DNA from: Clostridiales bacterium
GTDB taxonomy: Bacteria; Bacillota; Clostridia; SK-Y3
Length of the DNA stretch: 48,341 nucleotides
Direction of reading: 5' to 3'
Assembly: GCA_030156665.1 (NCBI GenBank)
Contig: JASGMB010000023.1
Location: forward strand, 1 to 48,341
Program-made: the position numbers and the translations under genes
Notes under the pieces: model-generated
Seen by the model: only the letters and a program-made list of their open reading frames with translations
Database searches by the model: none
What the model was told of the DNA's origin: nothing
Shown: piece after piece, positions 43,518 through 48,341 of the stretch
Layout: each line of letters starts with the position of its first letter
Position numbering within the stretch: the first letter of the stretch is position 1

Positions 43518-43658
43518 AGAAATCCCTCCATTTTAAAATATAAATGTCCTATCTTTACTTTTTGCATAAAATCACTTTTTTAAACTTCTGGATTTAAATA
43601 TATATATACGAAGTTTTATTAGTTTTGTTTCAAATAGCAGCAATTTTTAAAATCAAAT

Positions 43659-43692
43659 GCCTAGAAACCGCAACACAACTCAGCTTCTAGGC
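43659..43692 (-). terminator. Terminator at the end of a decayed gene
   Basis: GCCTAGAA and TTCTAGGC form a perfect 8-bp stem; the minus strand continues GCATTTGATTTT. It overlaps the stop of the open remnant described next. Confidence 0.6.
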
Positions 43693-43990
43693 TATTTTAA
43701 GAAAAGGCAACCAAGTTAAAATATCCATTTTATAAGTGACATCGTCAACTTTAATTATTACATTCTTATCAAGCAAATTAAGCGGCCAGTCTTAAGGTAT
43801 CCCCCCAATAAGACCGACCTATTTAAAAACTTCATAGCCATTTAGGTATACTAGTGACTCTTCCATCTCCTTACTCATCCAACACCCCATTCTTATAGCT
43901 ATTCACACTTCTCAATGGAATCACCTTCATTTCATTCTCCAATTTTACTTCACTTACTAACAGACAGCCTCCAATCTTACTAAACTACCA
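43687..43990 (-). pseudogene. Decayed coding region, possibly recombinase-associated
   Basis: In the 660-base gap between ybjQ and the NifX-like gene the minus strand shows three protein-like pieces in different frames: GGCLLVSEVKLENEMKVIPL continuing RSVNSYKNGVLDE and stop; an ATG overlapping that stop and giving MSKEMEESLVYLNGYEVFK; and a tail KNVIIKVDDVTYKMDILTWL PFLKIA that ends in the terminator. Small tandem ORFs of this style precede large serine recombinases in some Clostridia, but that link is from memory and unproven. The locus looks like the ends of a mostly deleted gene set. Confidence 0.45.
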
Positions 43991-44177
43991 ACAAGTATGC
44001 ACAATATACTGTTTTAAGTAAAGTAAGGTACACATATTACTTTTTTTACCTTAACCTAAAGGCTATGAAGTTTTTTACACTAAAAAGAATTATTTTCTTC
44101 TTTCATTTTATATATACCCTTAAATAATCAACCATAAACATTTTTCACTTTATAATTTGCAAGCCTGACCTCTTGTA

Positions 44178-44537
44178 TTAATGTCCTCCACATGAATCCC
44201 GATGCTGATGTTCATGACATATGCTGCCGTTGGACTGTAAACTACCAGCTAGAAATTTTCTAACAGTTTCTTCTGCATCGCCGGATGCGCCTGTAATTAC
44301 TTGTATACCCTTTGCATTAAAAATCTCAATAGCTCCTCCACCCATACCGCCGGAAATGACTACATTAACTCCAAGGTCATTTAAGTAATTGGGTAAAAAT
44401 CCTGGTTTGTGGCCGGGGTTTTGAACAAACTGGCTGTCGGTAATCTTTCCCTCCTGCACTGTAAAAATATTAAATCTCTCGCAGTGTCCAAAATGCTGTG
44501 CTACCAGCTTTCCTTCGCTTGCAACTGCAATTTTCAT
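44178..44537 (-). CDS. NifX/NifB-type dinitrogenase cofactor domain protein, His/Cys tail
   Basis: This 119-residue protein has the NifX/NafY fold (KIAVASEGKLVAQHFGHCER at the start, NVVISGGMGGGAIEIF in the middle). In ORP-type systems such proteins bind Mo-Cu or Fe-S clusters. The C-terminus is rich in His and Cys (ICHEHQHRDSCGGH) and may bind metal. It is the last gene of the Mrp/MinD operon; no nitrogenase structural genes are near, so nitrogen fixation is not implied. Confidence 0.88.
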   Translation of the reverse strand: MKIAVASEGKLVAQHFGHCERFNIFTVQEGKITDSQFVQNPGHKPGFLPNYLNDLGVNVVISGGMGGGAIEIFNAKGIQVITGASGDAEETVRKFLAGSLQSNGSICHEHQHRDSCGGH

Positions 44538-44615
44538 TATGATCTAACTCCTTTCCAAATTGTATTATTCATATCATTGCTTTTTTCAGCAAATGGTGTA
44601 GTTATCACACATTCT

Positions 44616-45491
44616 TCACTTTATCAACATTGAATGGACATTATTCCAAATTTCACTTATTGCCTGGGCAGCAGTACTTTTTGGCATATCAATAATGGTT
44701 TTACCTGCATTAACTGCTTTTATAACCATTGGATCAAAAGGTATACTCCCAACCAACGGTATATTCTCACCTATGCAGTATTGCTCAATTTTAAGTGCAT
44801 TGTTAACATTAATATCATACTTGTTGATGCATACGGCACATATCGCATGGAATTTCCGGGCAGTATCAATAATCCTTTTCATATCATGCATTCCTGAAAG
44901 CGTAGGTTCGGCTACTATCAACACCATATCTACTCCGGTTATCGAAGCAATTACTGGACACCCGATCCCTGGAGAACCGTCTATAATGACCAATTCTTCT
45001 TTTGTAATGCTGTTAAATAAATTTTTTCTTACTTCTGTCACCAATTTTCCTGAAGCCCCGTTTCCCATCTTTAACTGAGCACTGGAGAAAACTTCACCAT
45101 TTACTCTAAACAGGCTGATGTCTCCCGATACGTTGTCTTCTAAACGTATCGCTGGCCTCCCCTCATGGTCACGGGCAGGGCAAAAGGCTTCACAGACACC
45201 ACAGCCTTCACATTCATACGGATTTACAATACCATTCTCTATTGCTCGGAACCTGCACAGTTCCTCACACTTTCCACAGTTAGTGCAAATATCATCGTAT
45301 TTGACGGCTTTTTGGTATCCATAAAATAGTCTGTTTTCCAACCCCTCATATCGAGAACAAACAAGATGGAGATTTGGCGCATCAACATCACAGTCAGCAA
45401 ATGCCTTATTTCGAGCCAGTTTTATAAATGCGCTTACAATAGTCGTTTTACCGGTACCTCCCTTACCACTTAGCACAGCCAGCTGCTTCAT
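44616..45491 (-). CDS. MinD-type ATPase with inserted ferredoxin domain (second)
   Basis: This 291-residue protein has the deviant Walker A SGKGGTGKTT near residue 8 and, at about residues 60-110, an inserted 2[4Fe-4S] ferredoxin with CTNCGKCEELC and CEGCGVCEAFC. Such ATPases occur in tandem pairs next to NifX-like proteins in anaerobes and are linked to the orange protein (ORP) complex. ATP-dependent cluster handling is inferred. It starts one base after its partner's stop, so they are coupled. Confidence 0.9.
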   Translation of the reverse strand: MKQLAVLSGKGGTGKTTIVSAFIKLARNKAFADCDVDAPNLHLVCSRYEGLENRLFYGYQKAVKYDDICTNCGKCEELCRFRAIENGIVNPYECEGCGVCEAFCPARDHEGRPAIRLEDNVSGDISLFRVNGEVFSSAQLKMGNGASGKLVTEVRKNLFNSITKEELVIIDGSPGIGCPVIASITGVDMVLIVAEPTLSGMHDMKRIIDTARKFHAICAVCINKYDINVNNALKIEQYCIGENIPLVGSIPFDPMVIKAVNAGKTIIDMPKSTAAQAISEIWNNVHSMLIK

Positions 45492-45492
45492 G

Positions 45493-46320
45493 CTACACCT
45501 CCTTTTTGATTTTCTGAAGTACTTTATTAAAAATACTGAAATATTTATCCTTTTGTCCTACCAGCATCCCTTGTGAATTCAAAAGCCCGATTTCAAGCTC
45601 ATATGGTATCGTCATGAGGATTGGAATCTCGTTTTCTCTGCAATAATCTTCAACCACCGTTTCACCTTCTATAGCCTTATTAATAATAACGCCATGGGGC
45701 TTATCAAACAATTTGACTAGTTTATATACCATAGAAAGGTTATGAACACCAAAAAGCGTCGGTTCTGCCACAAGAATACAATAATCGCTATCCTTAATAC
45801 TTTCCATAACAGCACAGGAACTGCCCGGTGGACAGTCTATTACAACCAGACCTTCATTAGGAATATCTGTCAATAAGTGTTTTATCACTGGAATTCCAGT
45901 AGCTTCTCCGGTATTTAATACCCCTGTACGGGTTTTTATCTTGCCCGACTGGCCATACTCTACAATCCCAATGGCTCTCCTTGTCTCGGCCAGCGCACCA
46001 TTGGAACATAGCATCACACATCCTCCGCAAGCATGACAAAGTTCCGGGAAAATGAGCAGTTTGTTTTTTACATAGGCAAGAGCGTTGTACTTGCAAAAAT
46101 GAACACACGTTTTACATCCGCTGCACTTATCCATATCTACAGTGGGCAGCATGACCTTTACTTTTTCAACTAACTGGAGTTCCGGTTTTAAAAAAATTCT
46201 TCCGTTAGGCTCTTCTACATCACAGTCAATATAAAGACCATCATTTGCAGCATAAGCAAGATTGACCGATATAAATGTTTTGCCGGTACCTCCCTTACCG
46301 CTTAATACAGAAATACGCAT
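45493..46320 (-). CDS. MinD-type ATPase with inserted ferredoxin domain (first)
   Basis: This 275-residue paralogue has SGKGGTGKTF near residue 7 and ferredoxin motifs CSGCKTCVHFC and CHACGGCVMLC in the middle. It is probably the heterodimer partner of the next gene. GGAGGTG precedes the ATG. It lies between the two NifX-like genes, two bases from the upstream one. Confidence 0.9.
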   Translation of the reverse strand: MRISVLSGKGGTGKTFISVNLAYAANDGLYIDCDVEEPNGRIFLKPELQLVEKVKVMLPTVDMDKCSGCKTCVHFCKYNALAYVKNKLLIFPELCHACGGCVMLCSNGALAETRRAIGIVEYGQSGKIKTRTGVLNTGEATGIPVIKHLLTDIPNEGLVVIDCPPGSSCAVMESIKDSDYCILVAEPTLFGVHNLSMVYKLVKLFDKPHGVIINKAIEGETVVEDYCRENEIPILMTIPYELEIGLLNSQGMLVGQKDKYFSIFNKVLQKIKKEV

Positions 46321-46322
46321 TC

Positions 46323-46691
46323 CTATACACCTCCATGGTTATGATATCCCGGGTGTATCTCCATCAGCTCCATCAGCTCTCCGTTTTTATATTTCTGTAC
46401 CACTTCAAACACACTTCCCGTAACCGCTTTCATAATTTTTATTCCTGCAGCTTTCAAAACATCTGCAGCATTTTGTCCACAGTGAAAGGTAATAACAATC
46501 TCTGCACCGCTATCCACAACAGCCTGAGCCGCTTTGATTCCAGCACCTCCCTGAGCACTTGCAGCTTGATTGTCAATGACCTTGAATTGCAGCGTATCAC
46601 TATCAACTACGATAAAATAGTGTGTTCGGCCAAAAGATTGATTTACTATGCTTTCAAGGGTAGTTCCCTCTGACGGTATCGCAATTTTCAT
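46323..46691 (-). CDS. NifX-type dinitrogenase cofactor domain protein
   Basis: This 122-residue protein shares the NifX-like fold with 44178-44537 (KIAIPSEGTTLESIVNQSFG; IVITFHCGQNAADVLKAAG) but has a shorter His-containing tail (HPGYHNHGG). The two copies in one operon with paired ATPases suggest a two-protein cluster carrier. AAGGAGG precedes the ATG. Confidence 0.88.
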   Translation of the reverse strand: MKIAIPSEGTTLESIVNQSFGRTHYFIVVDSDTLQFKVIDNQAASAQGGAGIKAAQAVVDSGAEIVITFHCGQNAADVLKAAGIKIMKAVTGSVFEVVQKYKNGELMELMEIHPGYHNHGGV

Positions 46692-46718
46692 AATATTATA
46701 ACCTCCTTCTAAACCGCT

Positions 46719-47579
46719 TTATTCAGCTTTTTCCTTTGGTGCAAAGTTAGTTTCTATAAAACTTACCGCTTCTGAAAGATATTCTTTATTAAACTTCTCG
46801 ATTTCCCCCCTGTCACAGATCTCCGCAACTGTAGGATCAACCGGTATCTTCCCAAGCACTTTGATTCCGAGTTCAGCTGCAATCTCTTCAATACGGCTGT
46901 TTCCAAATAATTTAATTTCTTTACCACAATCGGGGCATTGCATGAAACTCATGTTTTCCACGATACCCAAAACAGGTATATTCATAGACTTTGCCATATT
47001 GTAGGCTTTTCGTACAATTAAATGAACCAAATCCTGGGGAGATGTAACAATAATAATTCCATCCAGCGGTATAGACTGGAAAACTGTTAACGGTACGTCA
47101 CCGGTTCCCGGCGGCATATCAATAAAAAGATAGTCTATATTTCCCCAAATGACATCTGTCCAAAATTGCTTTACTGTACCGGATATAACAGGCCCTCTCC
47201 ATATAACCGGTAAATCGTCCTTTTCCAATAATAGATTAACAGACATTACATTGATATGATTATGGGTGCGTTCAGGATAAATACCAAACTCAGAACCTAC
47301 TGCTTTTTTAGTTATACCAAACATCTTGGGTATGGACGGTCCTGTTACATCGGCATCCAAAATACCGACATTATATCCTTTTCTTCTGGTCAGAACGGCT
47401 AACATGGAAGTTACAAGAGATTTACCCACTCCACCTTTGCCACTAACCACACCGATGACTCGCTTAATAGCGTTTAGTTCGTGTGTTACCACTCGAAAAT
47501 CATTCGCTTTTGTATTACAGCTTTCAGAACAACCGGAAACTTCTCCACATTGAATGTTTTCACAATCACTTTTGCTCAT
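46719..47579 (-). CDS. Mrp/NBP35-type Fe-S cluster carrier ATPase
   Basis: This 286-residue P-loop protein has the deviant Walker A SGKGGVGKS (about residues 46-54), DMPPGTGDVPLT and the Cys pair CPDCG near residue 222 that carries the bridging [4Fe-4S] cluster in Mrp/ApbC proteins. The N-terminus adds a Cys-rich segment (CENIQCGEVSGCSESC) as in eukaryotic NBP35. It is the first structural gene after the MerR regulator. TAGGAGG precedes the ATG. Confidence 0.93.
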   Translation of the reverse strand: MSKSDCENIQCGEVSGCSESCNTKANDFRVVTHELNAIKRVIGVVSGKGGVGKSLVTSMLAVLTRRKGYNVGILDADVTGPSIPKMFGITKKAVGSEFGIYPERTHNHINVMSVNLLLEKDDLPVIWRGPVISGTVKQFWTDVIWGNIDYLFIDMPPGTGDVPLTVFQSIPLDGIIIVTSPQDLVHLIVRKAYNMAKSMNIPVLGIVENMSFMQCPDCGKEIKLFGNSRIEEIAAELGIKVLGKIPVDPTVAEICDRGEIEKFNKEYLSEAVSFIETNFAPKEKAE

Positions 47580-47652
47580 GTTCTCTTTACCTCCTAAATA
47601 ATATATTTTAAATTTATTAAATATTTTTTTTGAAGTTTAATCCGAAGAAAAT

Positions 47653-48069
47653 TTATACATTACACCCATTACAATTTTTACAGTTCTGAAACATCTCACA
47701 GGAATTGCATATCTCTGACTTATCACTGGCTACAAGGCAGTAAGTCCCTTCTAGCTTCCAACAGGGCTTGGATTCGTTTACCGGAACCGGGCTGCTTTTT
47801 GACGCGCCTCCTTTACAGTTTTTTTTGTACCAACAAGCATACATGGAGGTAAGCTGTTTTACTCCGGCAATATTGAGTCCTTTCTCGTCCATCAAGTATT
47901 TGATGAATTTGAGCCTTTTTATATCGTTATTAGAGTATTTGCGCTGATATCCTTTTCGGTCAGGACGTATAAGGTCATTTCTTTCCCACACACGAAGGGT
48001 CTCAGGGTGTTCACCGATTAGTTCAGCAACCGTTCCGATTGTGTATAAACTTTTATCTTCATCAAACAT
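47653..48069 (-). CDS. MerR family regulator with a Cys-rich tail
   Basis: A protein of about 138 residues. Residues 1-75 form the MerR winged helix (YTIGTVAELIGEHPETLRVW, then ERNDLIRP and RKYSNNDIKRLKFI). After the dimer helix come nine Cys: ACWYKKNC, PCWKLEGTYC, and EICNSCEMFQNCKNCNGC. This tail could bind an Fe-S cluster or another metal and let the protein regulate the Fe-S operon downstream. The start is put at MFDEDK because GGTGA precedes it; an ATG four codons earlier is possible. Confidence 0.85.
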   Translation of the reverse strand: MFDEDKSLYTIGTVAELIGEHPETLRVWERNDLIRPDRKGYQRKYSNNDIKRLKFIKYLMDEKGLNIAGVKQLTSMYACWYKKNCKGGASKSSPVPVNESKPCWKLEGTYCLVASDKSEICNSCEMFQNCKNCNGCNV

Positions 48070-48205
48070 AAAGTTCACCATCCATTTTTACTTCTCTTAA
48101 CATTGTATTTTGAAGAAACCTCACTGTCAAGTTTGAGTTTTGCATCACCACTCGCTCTTGCTAAGATTTGTGGATGGCATTTTTAAATACATTAACACTA
48201 AGGTT

Positions 48206-48341
48206 TTAGCAATGTTGTCTTTCCTCTTTCAATCCTTCAAACAAGCCTTTAAGTATATCAATTGCGTCTTGTTCAGTTATTTCCAAATCTCTCTCAATAA
48301 AAACAATACATACATCCCGAAATATTATATTTTTTTGTTTA
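48206..48341 (-). CDS. C-terminal end of an unidentified gene running off the window
   Basis: The minus strand is open from the window edge to a TAA at 48206 and reads IIFRDVCIVFIERDLEITEQ then DAIDILKGLFEGLKEERQHC. The composition is protein-like but I do not recognise it. The start lies outside the window. The gap between it and the MerR gene has no other visible gene. Confidence 0.45.
   Translation of the reverse strand, partial: KQKNIIFRDVCIVFIERDLEITEQDAIDILKGLFEGLKEERQHC

Noticed and set aside
44178-47579. Nitrogen fixation locus
   Set aside because: NifX-like domains and Mrp/MinD ATPases are present but no nitrogenase or NifB/NifEN genes; the set fits ORP-type clusters.

Overview
The window looks like a chromosomal segment of a low-GC, anaerobic Firmicute of the class Clostridia. 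The evidence is AT-rich intergenic DNA, strong AGGAGG-type ribosome binding sites, GTG and TTG starts, two manganese (yybP-ykoY) riboswitches, a guanine-class purine riboswitch, a KamA-type radical SAM enzyme, ferredoxin-bearing MinD/Mrp ATPases and CCA-encoded tRNAs. No rRNA, CRISPR array, prophage or intact transposase gene is visible. Nearly all genes lie on the minus strand, so operons read from high to low coordinates.

Layout. (1) 1-3.7 kb: a tripartite tricarboxylate transporter (TTT) operon, read as GntR regulator, a tiny overlapping ORF, a DapA/NAL-type aldolase, TctC, TctB and a truncated TctA; the same GTCWGAC operator precedes both the regulator and the operon. (2) 3.9-12.6 kb: a second carboxylate or sugar-acid locus with a GntR regulator, Zn-alcohol dehydrogenase, complete TctC-TctB-TctA, a TIM-barrel sugar isomerase/epimerase, a BKACE enzyme whose end is overwritten by a repeat, and a D-lyxose-isomerase-like cupin. 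(3) 13.0-20.8 kb: an amino-acid type ABC operon (livHMGFK) continuing into a ureohydrolase and a two-protein fumarate-reductase-like flavoenzyme. (4) 21.2-24.7 kb: an opuC-type compatible-solute ABC operon behind a strong promoter inside a long palindrome; its binding-protein gene is broken by a deletion. (5) 24.8-31.0 kb: a MITE-like element, hemerythrin, a CsoR repressor, a Mn-riboswitch-controlled UPF0016 exporter with an unusual Cys-bearing tail, KamA, an rRNA methyltransferase and a cupin. (6) 31.3-33.1 kb: a cluster of gene wrecks (signal peptidase, methyltransferase, msrAB) around a VCBS-like protein. (7) 33.1-37.6 kb: a TPR membrane protein, a nitroreductase, a second Mn riboswitch controlling oadB plus a 45-residue oadG-like gene, and five tRNAs. 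(8) 37.8-43.5 kb: an MFS transporter, HAD phosphatase, guanine-riboswitch-controlled purine permease plus phosphoribosyltransferase, thioredoxin-like protein, GIY-YIG protein and YbjQ. (9) 44.2-48.1 kb: a MerR - Mrp - NifX-like - MinD/ferredoxin - MinD/ferredoxin - NifX-like operon resembling the ORP-associated clusters of anaerobes.

Themes. Three copies of a ~90-bp non-coding element with TAACCAA/TTGGTTA ends sit at the 3' ends of genes; one supplies the last 21 codons and stop of the BKACE gene and another supplies the stop codon of the ureohydrolase. Two diverged copies of a second, hairpin-rich repeat were found, one of which forms the terminator of the guanine riboswitch. At least seven genes end in what look like short-deletion scars. 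Manganese control appears twice within 9 kb, once over a gene pair (oadB-oadG) not usually linked to metal homeostasis. The most novel leads are the Mn-riboswitch/oadB-oadG pair, the UPF0016 tail domain, the Cys-rich MerR with its ORP-like cluster, and the small repeats that act as gene ends.
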